Numbered from the stretch's first letter, positions 33,259-41,280 are shown. The stretch: DNA of 64,000 nt from Acetobacter farinalis (GCF_011516935.1 NZ_WOTF01000004.1:1-64000), one strand, 5' to 3'. Notes: generated by a model not told the origin, from the sequence alone. Numbers and translations: made by a program.

Positions 33259-33596
33259 ACGGCCTCCTGTTCGGGCAACACATGCACGAAAGGACACAGG
33301 CCGTGTCTTTCGAGTGTGAGCAAAAGTTCAGGCAGTGCAACCCTGCAGGCGTTAAAGTGAGACGTTTTTCATGCTTTTCACGGGACTGTGATGAGTGCGT
33401 CTCTCGACCATGCTGCATGGGCCGTTCCCGGCGTTCAGGGTGGAACTGCGGCTTTTCGGGTGGAAGGGATTTGCTATTTCGGCCAGAGGGCTTCTAAACA
33501 CACTCCGGCATGGTGCGCTGCGCAAACGCATGGCCGGGTCTTTCCTGCAGGGATGTCCAGCCCATTTCAGGCAGAAAGAGAGAAGCATGAGGGCTG
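33259..33596. other. Divergent promoter region between pqqA and flippase gene
   Basis: This 338-bp stretch holds no credible gene. It must contain the pqqA promoter(s) reading left and the start signals of the polysaccharide group reading right. No clear -35/-10 pair was picked out by eye. Confidence 0.5.
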
Positions 33597-34922
33597 ATGA
33601 ATAGTCAGATCAAGGCGTTGTTCGGGCGTGTGTTCCGCAACACAGGCTATCTGCTGAGCGGCAGGGGGGCCATGGCCGTGCTCGCGCTGGGCAGCACGGC
33701 TCTGGCCGTGCGCACGCTGGGGCTTGAAGAGTACGGCATCCTGCTGCTGATGAGTTCCTTCGTGCTCTCCTGCGCGGTGGCAACCCGCTTTCAGGCATGG
33801 CAGCCGCTGCTGCAATACGGCACGTCTCTCTATAAAGCCGCTGAAAAAAAGCCGTTTCATACACTCCTGCGCCACTGCATCGCGCTGGATGCCGCAGGGG
33901 CCGTGCTAGGGCTGGCGGTCGCCCTGTTTTCAAGCGTGTGGCTTGGGCATCTTTCGGGGTGGGCCGTGGCGTACGGGCATATCCCGCTATGGTATATGTC
34001 CGTCATCCTGTTCATGAACACCGGGTGCGCCATGGGGGTTCTGAGGCTGGCCAACCGGTATGAACTCGCGGTTCTGGCGGATACGGCCAGCTCTGTTGTC
34101 AAATTCGCGGGGTGTATCGCCGGGTTTTTTCTGAGCTGGACACTGCGGGATTTTCTGGTGCTTTGGTACGGTGCGACAGTCGTGGCGTTTGTGCTGGATT
34201 ATGGCCTGGCGTTCTGGGTCATGGCGCGGACAGACAAGCTGCGCGGTTTCCGGCTGCTCAATGTGCCATGGCTCAGCCAGATCAGGGGTATCTGGCGGTT
34301 CACGTTTTCCACCAGTCTGGATCAGGCTCTGGGGCGTCTTGGTTCCCGCCTTACGGTGCTGGTTGTGGGGGCTGTGCTGGGGCCGGAAAGTGCCGCCATC
34401 TATAACGTGACCTGGCAGATTTCAGATGGCATGGCCCGGCCCGCGCAAATGCTGACACCGGCTCTGTATCCGGAACTTGTTGCCCTGCGCGACAAGCGGG
34501 ACTGGACTTCCATCCGGCAGGTGACAAACCGTATCCTGCAGGCACTGGCACTTTTTTCCGCCGTTGTGCTGGTTGTCGCGACTGTTGTGGGGCCGTGGTT
34601 GCTGCATGTGTTGCTGACTGTTCCGTGGACAGGCACACGCACCCTGCTGCTGCTCATGACGGTGACGGCTATTCTGGATTTATGGGATGTCCCGCTGGAG
34701 CCCCTGCTGGTTTCTCTCAACAAGGCACATCAGATTCTGATTGGCCGGGTGGTGACGATGTGCTTTTCCCTGCCGCTGCTGTACGTGCTGGCGACTGCGT
34801 GGGGGATGACGGGCGCTGGCGTTGCGACTCTTTTAAGCGAGCTTGCTATTTTTCTGACACGCCTCATCCCCTATCTTGTTATGAACCGTAACAGGATGTT
34901 TGAGGGCAAACCCGGAGCCTGA
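33597..34922 (+). CDS. Polysaccharide flippase/export membrane protein (Wzx-like)
   Basis: The 441-residue protein has about 12-14 hydrophobic helices and the N-terminal LSGRGAMAVLALGSTALAV segment typical of the MATE/MVF-related polysaccharide transporter family (Wzx/RfbX). Such proteins move lipid-linked sugar units across the inner membrane. It is followed on the same strand by an ELM1-like protein and a GT2 glycosyltransferase, which together suggest an LPS or exopolysaccharide group. The polymer is not identifiable. Confidence 0.85.
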   Translation: MNSQIKALFGRVFRNTGYLLSGRGAMAVLALGSTALAVRTLGLEEYGILLLMSSFVLSCAVATRFQAWQPLLQYGTSLYKAAEKKPFHTLLRHCIALDAAGAVLGLAVALFSSVWLGHLSGWAVAYGHIPLWYMSVILFMNTGCAMGVLRLANRYELAVLADTASSVVKFAGCIAGFFLSWTLRDFLVLWYGATVVAFVLDYGLAFWVMARTDKLRGFRLLNVPWLSQIRGIWRFTFSTSLDQALGRLGSRLTVLVVGAVLGPESAAIYNVTWQISDGMARPAQMLTPALYPELVALRDKRDWTSIRQVTNRILQALALFSAVVLVVATVVGPWLLHVLLTVPWTGTRTLLLLMTVTAILDLWDVPLEPLLVSLNKAHQILIGRVVTMCFSLPLLYVLATAWGMTGAGVATLLSELAIFLTRLIPYLVMNRNRMFEGKPGA

Positions 34923-34964
34923 GGAAAATGCCGGGTCCATAACGCGGAAGCGGGAGAGTGTGAC

Positions 34965-35993
34965 CTGAGCAGTTTTTTTTCATCCGAACCGGTCTGGATT
35001 CTGGACACGGGAAGAGTTGGAGAGCGCGCGCAGTGCGAGAGAGTGGCGGAAGCTCTGGGGCTTCCTTTCAGAAATGTGCCGCTCAACCCGGATTTTACGG
35101 CTCCGGCGCGCTGGCCTGACACCAGCGGCCTGCGTCTTATCCTGTCTTTTGGCAACGCCGTGCGGGCGGCCCAGGCGTTGCGGGCTTCCTGTGCCGTGCG
35201 CCCTCTTGTGGTGCAGATAGGTCGGCCCAGCCATGTCCCCATAACAGATCTGGACCTGATTATTTCTCTGCCACAGGATGATTACCCCTCCGGGCCCAAT
35301 ATCCTGAAAAGTGCATGGCCCCTTAACGGTGCATCGCTCCAGCCCCTTCCTGTGATTCCCGAAGAGCAGCGGACTGCGGGGACGGTTGTGCTGTATGGCG
35401 CGCCGTCCCGCCAGTTTTATATGGGGCACACGGAAACACAGCGTTTGCTGCGTTTTGCCACGGAACTGGCCAGAGCCAATGGTGAGCCGCTGCATCTTAT
35501 CGCAAGTCCGCGGACACCCCCTGACCTGTGGGATTACCTGCAGGCGCACGCAAAAACCTCCGGCTTCTCCCTGTATCCCTTCAGGCGGGAGGACAACCAG
35601 TTCGACAGGCTTCTGCAAACAGGGAGCCGGTTTGTTGTCACGGCGGACAGCGCCTCCATGCTGGCGGAGGCATGGCGCACCAGAGCGCCGGTCTGGTTGT
35701 TTCCCTTGCCCCGGCGCGAAACGGGGATGACAAGAGCCCAGCGGACTCTGGACGCACTGGGCCTGAGGCCTGTCCGATATACGCTTGTGCGCCGTGGAGT
35801 GCTGGGGAGCGGGGCCAATTTCGCCCACTGGCATAAGACCCTGATCCGCGGGGGGGAGATCCGCCGGGCGGACCTGCCCTTGAGCGCAGAGGCCTTGCGC
35901 TGGCGTCCATCCAGCCACAGGCCGGAGGAGGATCTGCTCCGGCTCCGGCGCAGTATTCTGGCTCTTCCCGGGTTGCAGAAGGAACGCACCTGA
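34965..35993 (+). CDS. ELM1/GtrOC1-family (DUF1022) putative nucleotide-diphosphate-sugar transferase
   Basis: The protein resembles mitochondrial fission ELM1-family proteins, which have a GT-B-like fold: VVLYGAPSRQFYMG, FRREDNQFDRLLQTG and FVVTADSASMLAEAW. The recognisable N-terminus VWILDTGRVGERAQCERVAE lies upstream of the first in-frame GTG at 35043, so translation must begin earlier. There is no in-frame ATG, GTG or TTG there. CTG at 34965, with GGGAGAG 6-7 bases upstream, is the best candidate. A T8 run at 34973-34980 could also hide a sequence error. The gene lies between flippase and GT2 genes. The family role in bacteria is unproven. Confidence 0.7.
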   Translation: MSSFFSSEPVWILDTGRVGERAQCERVAEALGLPFRNVPLNPDFTAPARWPDTSGLRLILSFGNAVRAAQALRASCAVRPLVVQIGRPSHVPITDLDLIISLPQDDYPSGPNILKSAWPLNGASLQPLPVIPEEQRTAGTVVLYGAPSRQFYMGHTETQRLLRFATELARANGEPLHLIASPRTPPDLWDYLQAHAKTSGFSLYPFRREDNQFDRLLQTGSRFVVTADSASMLAEAWRTRAPVWLFPLPRRETGMTRAQRTLDALGLRPVRYTLVRRGVLGSGANFAHWHKTLIRGGEIRRADLPLSAEALRWRPSSHRPEEDLLRLRRSILALPGLQKERT

Positions 35994-36108
35994 CCTGATA
36001 TGCGGATGATCTGGCATGTGCATTTCAGACATGCTTTCATGCCAGATGTGTCTCCTGACACCCGCTCTGTCCCGAAGCGGATGAAACACCTCTGACGGGA
36101 CGAACAGG

Positions 36109-37149
36109 ATGCGGTCTGAGACCCTCACAGAGCAGGCAATTCTGGATGGAACCTGCGCTGTTATCGTAACATATGGCAGTCGCCTTGTTTTTCTGGAGCA
36201 GGTTCTTCAGGCGGTTCTGCAATGCGGCGCCGGGCATGTTGTTCTGGTGGATAACGGAACAGCCCCGGACGTTTCGGATAAAATAAACGCCTTTACACAC
36301 CAGTGGGGGGCGGCCCGCACATCCTGCATCAGGCTGGCGCGAAACGGGGGATCCGCCGGTGGATTTGCAGCAGGGATTGCGGCCGCGGCGCGAAGAAGAC
36401 AAACCCTGCATATCTGGACGCTGGATGACGATACGGTTCCCGAACCTGATGCCCTGAAGGCACTGGCGCGCACATGGGTGCTGATGGGCAGCTCTCCTCT
36501 CTGCTGCCTTGCCAGTTTCCGTCAGGACAAGCGGACATACGTCAAGCTTGTTCGCAACAACAAACCAAATGCCATTCAGAATAATTCATTTTTCGGATTT
36601 TCCGTGCAGTCCGTGTTTCAGAAAAAAACTGTGGCCATCTGGGACAAAGATGGACTGCCTTGCCGCGCGATGGAGATGGGGGCATATGGCGGATTATGGC
36701 TGCACAGGGACTGGGTTGATCGGATCGGCCTGCCAGATGAACGATTTTTCCTGTATTTTGATGATTATGACTACACCTTGCGCATAACCCGCCAGGGCGG
36801 TGTTCTCTGGATGTGCCAGAAAAGCATTCTGAGGGACATCGAACAGTCCTGGACCGAGGCGCCGTCTTTCCTGCACCCATGGTTGCAGTATGAACAGGGC
36901 GCGGTCCGCCCGTATTTTTCCGTAAGGAACAGAGTTTTTATCGAGCGGAAGAGCAGAAAATCCCGGAGTGTTTACACTCTGAACATGGTCCTGTTTCTGT
37001 TGATCAAGGTCTTGTGCCGGACATGGCGGAGTGTTCTGTATCACCTTGTGCATCCAGTCAAAATGCTGCGGCGCTGGCGTATTCTGTTTGTGGCGATTCA
37101 GGATGGTTTCTCCGGAAATTTCGAAAACAGTATTCTGGAATCAAAATAA
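36109..37149 (+). CDS. Family 2 glycosyltransferase
   Basis: The 346-residue protein has a GT-A fold. The N-terminus CAVIVTYGSRLVFLEQVLQAVL and LVDNGT begin the nucleotide-sugar site. RNGGSAGGFAAGI is typical of the GlfT2/rhamnosyl-like subgroup, and WTLDDDTVPEP contains the metal-binding DDD. FFLYFDDYDYTLRI contains the catalytic-base acidic pair. There is no membrane anchor except a weakly hydrophobic segment near 285-300. It is the last gene in the flippase-ELM1-GT2 set and probably adds a sugar to a surface glycan. Confidence 0.9.
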   Translation: MRSETLTEQAILDGTCAVIVTYGSRLVFLEQVLQAVLQCGAGHVVLVDNGTAPDVSDKINAFTHQWGAARTSCIRLARNGGSAGGFAAGIAAAARRRQTLHIWTLDDDTVPEPDALKALARTWVLMGSSPLCCLASFRQDKRTYVKLVRNNKPNAIQNNSFFGFSVQSVFQKKTVAIWDKDGLPCRAMEMGAYGGLWLHRDWVDRIGLPDERFFLYFDDYDYTLRITRQGGVLWMCQKSILRDIEQSWTEAPSFLHPWLQYEQGAVRPYFSVRNRVFIERKSRKSRSVYTLNMVLFLLIKVLCRTWRSVLYHLVHPVKMLRRWRILFVAIQDGFSGNFENSILESK

Positions 37150-37393
37150 ATCTGAAGTCCGGAAAAGCGTTCATGAACGCATAACGTAGGCTTGCCTGCC
37201 TGAAGGGAGGATGCCTGAAAAGGTGCGGGTAAAACCGGAAGAAGGGCAGCCGGAGGCCTGAAACCTGCCCTGTAGTGTTGGGGCTGGCGTGTGGGGAGGA
37301 GGATGTTTTTTGCCGAGATAGCCGCATATGGTGCCTGGCGTATGACGCTTACAGGCGGGTATTCGGATTATTTAATTATGAAAATCAGGTATT

Positions 37394-37490
37394 TATAAAG
37401 GCGTTTGGTGGAACTGAGGGGAATCGAACCCCTGACCTCCTCATTGCGAACGAGGCGCTCTCCCAACTGAGCTACAGCCCCGCCTTTATA
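37394..37490. repeat. 10-bp inverted repeat flanking tRNA-Ala
   Basis: TATAAAGGCG (37394-37403) and its exact complement CGCCTTTATA (37481-37490) bracket the tRNA-Ala gene. The right arm includes tRNA position 1. Such symmetry could come from a past integration event or be chance. Confidence 0.5.
37406..37481 (-). tRNA. tRNA-Ala (CGC)
   Basis: This is a 76-nt cloverleaf. Acceptor GGGGCTG pairs with CAGTTCC, followed by A73 and an encoded CCA. The D-arm has GCTCAGTTGGGAGAGC, the anticodon loop is TTCGCAA (anticodon CGC) and the T-loop is TTCGATT within AGGGG/CCCCT. All arms pair. Confidence 0.95.
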
Positions 37491-37594
37491 GATTTTGGAT
37501 AGAGGGCTTACCAATAGACTGTCAAGCTGTATTGTAAGGCGCTGAAGCCCGGAGAGAAGACCCTGATTCGGGCATGTGATGCGGAGACTAATTC

Positions 37595-37894
37595 TTGCTG
37601 TTCGGTCTTTTTACGCTGTTGATGCGCCTTCTGGAGATATACTGCTGGATTCTGATCGCATCCTGCATTTATATAAATCTCTGCCTGTTCGGGGTTCTGG
37701 ACAGCCGAAACCAGATTGTCTGGAAAATAGGGTATTTTCTGAACCGGGTAACGGAACCTGTTCTCGAGCCTGTGCGGCGTATCCTGCCATCCCTCGGGGG
37801 GGTGGATTTCAGCCCCATGGTGGTGCTGCTGGGGATTCAATATGTGCTTCAGCCCGTGCTGGTCAGTCTCTTCAGGACAATAATCTACCGTTGA
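37595..37894 (+). CDS. YggT-family membrane protein
   Basis: The 99-residue protein has two YggT membrane units: LLMRLLEIYCWILIASCIYI, then FLNRVTEPVLEPVRRILPSLGG and DFSPMVVLLGIQYVLQPVLV. The RVTEPxLxPxRRxxPxxGGxDxSP pattern is diagnostic. YggT proteins are linked to ion/osmotic tolerance or to cell-envelope and division functions. The start is TTG, with GGAG 9 bases upstream. It stands alone after tRNA-Ala and converges with a double-glycine peptide gene across a terminator. Confidence 0.9.
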   Translation: MLFGLFTLLMRLLEIYCWILIASCIYINLCLFGVLDSRNQIVWKIGYFLNRVTEPVLEPVRRILPSLGGVDFSPMVVLLGIQYVLQPVLVSLFRTIIYR

Positions 37895-37905
37895 AGCACG
37901 GCACA

Positions 37906-37948
37906 AAGGGTTCGTCCCCCCTGCGGAGCACGAACCCTTCTGATTTTT
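37906..37948. terminator. Terminator between yggT and double-glycine peptide gene
   Basis: AAGGGTTCGT (37906-37915) and ACGAACCCTT (37930-37939) form a perfect 10-bp stem, followed by CTGATTTTT on the plus strand. It sits between convergent genes and probably ends yggT transcripts. It may also act weakly on the other strand. Confidence 0.8.
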
Positions 37949-37975
37949 CAGTTCGGCAAAAAATCAGGCACCAGA

Positions 37976-38260
37976 TCAGTTGGCCTTTGCGGCTTCAATA
38001 ATCCCGGAAATCCCTGCACCGATCTGAGAGATGGCATCGGGGATGTTGGCGGGGTTAAAGATGGAATCCGTAATCAGACCGATTCCGTTGCCCAGAGTGG
38101 AACTGGCCGTTACAGCGGAAATTGCCGGGGCATGGCCGTTAATGGCTGTGTATCCCATATCGACCGTCTGGCCGATAGCGCTGCCAAGGGCACTTCCGAA
38201 ATCACCAAAAAAGCCACCACCGCTTACGGCATTGAGTTCATTGTTTTTGAGGTCGCGCAT
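37976..38260 (-). CDS. Small double-glycine-leader peptide (bacteriocin-like)
   Basis: The 94-residue product begins with a 15-residue leader MRDLKNNELNAVSGG, with the conserved Leu, Glu and Val positions and terminal Gly-Gly of class II bacteriocin leaders. The predicted mature part has 79 residues. It starts GFFGDFGSALGSAIG and is rich in Gly, Ala, Ser and Ile, with no Cys. AAGGAG lies 8 bases before the ATG. A second peptide gene with the same leader pattern lies upstream on the same strand, and AT-rich DNA surrounds both. No C39-peptidase ABC exporter or immunity gene is visible. Toxin or signal function is inferred from the leader only. Confidence 0.75.
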   Translation of the reverse strand: MRDLKNNELNAVSGGGFFGDFGSALGSAIGQTVDMGYTAINGHAPAISAVTASSTLGNGIGLITDSIFNPANIPDAISQIGAGISGIIEAAKAN

Positions 38261-38418
38261 TGTTTTTACTCCTTAGTAAGTAAGGATTTTATTATTGATG
38301 GCCAGACACTCTCGACCATCTGAAATAAACATAAATAAAAATTAAATAATATACAAATTATAAATATATAAATTAGAATTATAAATATAAAAAATGAATA
38401 AAAACGCTTTCTATATGA

Positions 38419-38452
38419 AGCATGGGCCGTACAAATAAATACAGCCCATGCT
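38419..38452 (-). terminator. Hairpin downstream of second double-glycine peptide gene
   Basis: AGCATGGGC (38419-38427) and GCCCATGCT (38444-38452) form a 9-bp stem, extended by GTA/TAC after a mismatch. Read on the minus strand it follows the 38503-38796 gene and is succeeded after a short gap by T5. Probably its terminator. Confidence 0.6.
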
Positions 38453-38455
38453 CAT

Positions 38456-38479
38456 TTAGTCATATTTGAATATGACTAA
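38456..38479. promoter_or_regulatory. 24-bp near-perfect palindrome
   Basis: TTAGTCATATT (38456-38466) and AATATGACTAA (38469-38479) are exact inverted repeats around a 2-base centre. The short centre favours a protein-binding site over an RNA hairpin. It lies between the stop of the upstream peptide gene and its terminator hairpin. The binding partner is unknown. Confidence 0.55.
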
Positions 38480-38502
38480 GGCGTTTGTATGGAAAATATA
38501 CT

Positions 38503-38796
38503 TCAGCCGAAGAGGATGTGCAGGCTTTTCCCGACATCCGGCAGTGCGTTTGCGAAGGCATCAGCCTGCTTCTGGGCAGCAGCCATATCAGTCTTGGCGG
38601 TTTCAATGGCTGTGTTGGGCGTGACATTGCCGCTGAACAGGGCCTTGAACTGAGAGCTCAGAGTCTGAGCATCCTGATTCAGGGTTGTGCGGACGTTTGA
38701 AACAAAATCCACCAGGCTGTTGGCAGCAGCCACCTGGGCATCGCTCATGGTGCCGCCGCTTACGGCTGTCTGTTCGGTTGTGGTCAGAGAACGCAT
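38503..38796 (-). CDS. Second small double-glycine-leader peptide
   Basis: From the ATG at 38796 the product has 97 residues. Its leader MRSLTTTEQTAVSGG has the same length and pattern as the neighbouring peptide (M-R-x-L-x3-E-x2-A-V-S-G-G). The predicted mature part is 82 residues, helical and rich in Ala, Gln, Asn and Ser, without Cys. It is much less hydrophobic than the first peptide. GGAGG lies 7 bases before this ATG; an ATG one codon earlier (38799) is less well spaced. Paired with the first peptide it could form a two-component system. No transporter gene is beside it. Confidence 0.75.
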   Translation of the reverse strand: MRSLTTTEQTAVSGGTMSDAQVAAANSLVDFVSNVRTTLNQDAQTLSSQFKALFSGNVTPNTAIETAKTDMAAAQKQADAFANALPDVGKSLHILFG

Positions 38797-38799
38797 CAT

Positions 38800-39251
38800 T
38801 ATGCCTCCAAAAAGTTAACTGAAATTAATCCGTATAATTTTTGAGACATCACTGCAAGCGTTAAAGAGCGCCCCTTGTTTATCACAAAGCCTGCACTGCT
38901 TATCCACAAGCTTACCCTCGCAACTATCCGCAGAATCTGGGGATAAGTGCCCGCAGAGAAAATGAGCCAGATGAAAGGATGGGGGCGGGACGCATCATGG
39001 CCACAGGCAGGGGGTATGCCGTTAGAGGGGCAGCCGAAATTTTTAATTCTATGAGCCATGGGGGAGGGGAGTGCGACTGGCCAGCAGAAGCCGGATTCCG
39101 AATAGCCTGAGGGCTCTCACGGGCTATGTGCAGAGCATCGTGAGGGGGGAGGCTGCTGTGGGCAGTGTATAAGGCCTGAAAACACGCACAAAACGTGACT
39201 ACGCCAAATTACACCAAATTGTAAGGAAAATGGCAGTTTTCTGCGCTAAAA
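38800..39251. other. 452-bp non-coding region with a DnaA-box-type repeat
   Basis: No gene is supported between the peptide gene and tRNA-Phe. The region contains one copy of a 47-bp repeat (38900-38946) and the upstream signals of the peptide gene. Confidence 0.6.
38900..38946. repeat. 47-bp repeat with inverted DnaA-box-like ends, copy 1
   Basis: It begins with TTATCCACA, the consensus DnaA box, and ends with TGGGGATAA, the complement of TTATCCCCA. The copy at 56278-56324 has the same length and aligns without gaps, differing at about ten positions. See findings. Confidence 0.7.
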
Positions 39252-39327
39252 TGGTGCCCAAGACCGGGATCGAACCAGTGACACTGCGATTTTCAGTCGC
39301 ATGCTCTACCAACTGAGCTACTTGGGC
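39252..39327 (-). tRNA. tRNA-Phe (GAA)
   Basis: This is a 76-nt cloverleaf. Acceptor GCCCAAG pairs with CTTGGGC, followed by A73 and encoded CCA. The D-arm is GCTC/GAGC and the anticodon loop is CTGAAAA (GAA) on a TGCGA/TCGCA stem. The T-loop TTCGATC lies within ACTGG/CCGGT. Confidence 0.96.
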
Positions 39328-39382
39328 ACCGCAGCCGTGCGGCGTGAGAGAGCATTTATCTCAGCCGGGGAGGGAGATCAAG

Positions 39383-39565
39383 TCACCTTTCGTCATTTAT
39401 CTCAGGTTTTTCAGCATTCTCTTCATCAGCCGGAGGGCCGGGAACGCGGTATTGCCCGGAAAACCAGCGGCCGAGGTCAATATCCGCGCAACGGCGGGAG
39501 CAAAACGGCCGTGTAGCCTCCTGAGTGGGGGCGCCGCACATTGGGCAGGTGCTGCTTTTTGTCAT
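39383..39565 (-). CDS. yacG: DNA gyrase inhibitor YacG
   Basis: The 60-residue zinc protein has the CPMCGAP and [14 protein letters not shown] motifs that form the C-x2-C ... C-x3-C zinc site. The tail is acidic and disordered. YacG binds GyrB and blocks DNA binding. Its start overlaps the stop of the RNase E/G-like gene by 4 bases (39562-39565), making it the last gene of the infA-maf-RNase-yacG chain. Confidence 0.93.
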   Translation of the reverse strand: MTKSSTCPMCGAPTQEATRPFCSRRCADIDLGRWFSGQYRVPGPPADEENAEKPEINDER

Positions 39566-40647
39566 GGTTGTGTCGTCCAGAAAAAATCAGGCAAAGCGGG
39601 GTCCAGCGTCAGACTCAGGGGTTTGCCCCGCTGTGTCACGCAGTCTGCCAGAGCCTGAGGGTCCTGTTCCAGTGCGGTGATAAGCCCTACACCCCCCCGG
39701 AGCACGCTTGCCTGTGCCTCCCGTGTGGCACAGGCGCGGAGCGCGGCCAGTGCTCGCCCGTGCGGGGAGGAGAGCAGTTCCGGCAGTGAGGGGTGAATCC
39801 GCGCCCGGACCAGTTCAATCAGCCCCAGCGCGGTAATGCCGAGGCAGCGCGGCTTCAGCGGGTCATCCTGCAGTGCGGCTTTCACAGGCTCCAGAAGTGC
39901 TTGCCGTTTGCGCGTGGCCAGACCTGCGGGGTCAATCAGAATGGCTCCTGAAAGGTTACGCAGGCGGATCTGGCGCATCAGGGCAGGAAGCGCATCCCGG
40001 TTGGCGGCAAACTGGGCAGTCTGCTTGGGCCAGCCGCTCTGGGCCGGGGGCGCGTCCATATCAATGGCAACCAGAGCAGGGGTAGGGGTGATGCTGGCCT
40101 GCATGCCGCTGGGCAGTGAGACAACAGGCTCCTCCAGAGCCGCGCAGGCCTCCGTGATCTCTTCGGGGAACGGCAGGAGTTCCTGAAGGCGGCGCGGGCG
40201 GAGAGCGGGGGGAATACGGGCCGCAGCGGCGGGAGAGTCGACCACAAGCGTGGCGTCAGGCCATCTGGCAGCCAGACGCTCCAGCGGTGTCGGGCCGGGG
40301 CGGATCAGGCCGGGTCTGGCGGGGAGCGGTTCTGAAAGGGTTTCGGCCCGTAGTCTGACACCCTTGCCACCCTGTGCCGCCCGCACGATCCGCACCGGCA
40401 GGGCCTGACCTTCCGGTAGCGAGTCGGTTTCTTTCTGGTCTGGCAGAAAGCCGCTGGCACCGTTGCCCAGATCCACAAAGGCACCGCCCATTCCGGCCGC
40501 ACGTGCGCTGATACGCCCCAGATAGAGATCTCCCACCCCATCCGGGGCAGCAGGACGCCAGAGTGCGTAATCAAGCAGGGTGTCGTCCTGCGTCACGGCA
40601 ATGCGCAATTCGCCCGGAAAGGTGGCGATGCGCAGGAAGGTGCTCAC
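39562..40647 (-). CDS. Short RNase E/G-family protein
   Basis: The 361-residue protein matches the RNase E/G catalytic region. It has an S1-like segment ([27 protein letters not shown]), a degenerate first catalytic-Asp motif (PALVAIDMD in place of the usual AIDVNSG) and [16 protein letters not shown] for the second. It lacks the CPxC zinc-link and the C-terminal scaffold found in rne at 43763. The gene sits between maf and yacG with 4-base overlaps on both sides, a conserved alphaproteobacterial order. Reduced conservation around the active site leaves catalytic activity uncertain. Confidence 0.85.
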   Translation of the reverse strand: MSTFLRIATFPGELRIAVTQDDTLLDYALWRPAAPDGVGDLYLGRISARAAGMGGAFVDLGNGASGFLPDQKETDSLPEGQALPVRIVRAAQGGKGVRLRAETLSEPLPARPGLIRPGPTPLERLAARWPDATLVVDSPAAAARIPPALRPRRLQELLPFPEEITEACAALEEPVVSLPSGMQASITPTPALVAIDMDAPPAQSGWPKQTAQFAANRDALPALMRQIRLRNLSGAILIDPAGLATRKRQALLEPVKAALQDDPLKPRCLGITALGLIELVRARIHPSLPELLSSPHGRALAALRACATREAQASVLRGGVGLITALEQDPQALADCVTQRGKPLSLTLDPALPDFFWTTQP

Positions 40648-41276
40648 GGCAGCCAGTGTCCCGGTTGGCCACGCAAAAGCTGTGCTGTTTCAAACAGTGG
40701 CAGGCCGATCACGGCGGACGCACTTCCTGAAAGGAAGCGGATAAACGCCGCGGCGTGCCCCTGCAGGGCATAACCGCCTGCCTTGCCCTGCCAGTCACCC
40801 AGATCAAGCAGGCTTTCAATCTGGTGAGAGGTCATGCGGGAAAATGTGACGGCTGTTTCCACCACCCGTTCAGACCGGCGGCCTTCCGGCCAGCCAGCGG
40901 AGGGCACGAGGGAAAGCGCTGTCAGCACGGTATGGCGGCGGCCGGAAAGCTGTTCCAGGCACGCACGCGCTGTTTCACGGTTTTCCGCCTTGGGGAGGAT
41001 GCGCCGTCCAAGAGCCACAACCGTATCCGCGCCGAGCACAAGAGCGGGCTCGGTCAGGCTGGCTGCAACATGCTCCGCCTTTTCTGCGGCCATACGGCGC
41101 ACATAGGGGCGCGGCAGTTCAGTCCGGGCTGGGGTTTCATCAAGGTCGGCAGGGAGAATGCGGTCTGGCACCAGCCCGATCTGACGCAGAAGGTCAAGCC
41201 TGCGGGGGGATGCCGAAGCCAGCACAAAGTGGGGGCGGCCCACACTCTCCGTGCCGCCCGGCCCGGATGCTGTCAT
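40644..41276 (-). CDS. maf: Maf-family nucleoside triphosphate pyrophosphatase
   Basis: From the ATG at 41276 the protein has 210 residues. It shows the Maf motifs LASASPRRLDLLRQIGL, LVLGADTVVALG, and LSGRRHTVLTALSL. Maf proteins hydrolyse non-canonical or pyrimidine NTPs. The ATG is 5 bases after the infA stop and the gene overlaps the RNase gene by 4 bases. A longer frame to 41321 would run into infA and is unlikely. Confidence 0.93.
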   Translation of the reverse strand: MTASGPGGTESVGRPHFVLASASPRRLDLLRQIGLVPDRILPADLDETPARTELPRPYVRRMAAEKAEHVAASLTEPALVLGADTVVALGRRILPKAENRETARACLEQLSGRRHTVLTALSLVPSAGWPEGRRSERVVETAVTFSRMTSHQIESLLDLGDWQGKAGGYALQGHAAAFIRFLSGSASAVIGLPLFETAQLLRGQPGHWLP

Positions 41277-41280
41277 CGTC

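Larger units (their letters stand above)
38261..38502. other. AT-rich spacer between two double-glycine peptide genes
   Basis: This 242-bp spacer is strongly AT-rich, mostly A and T from 38330 to 38400, unlike the GC-rich core. It holds two dyads near its right end and presumably the promoter of the left peptide gene. No further ORF is supported. Confidence 0.7.

Noticed and set aside
38799-39059. 86-codon minus-strand ORF upstream of the second double-glycine peptide
   Set aside because: No ribosome site or homology, and it crosses the 47-bp repeat; treated as non-coding.
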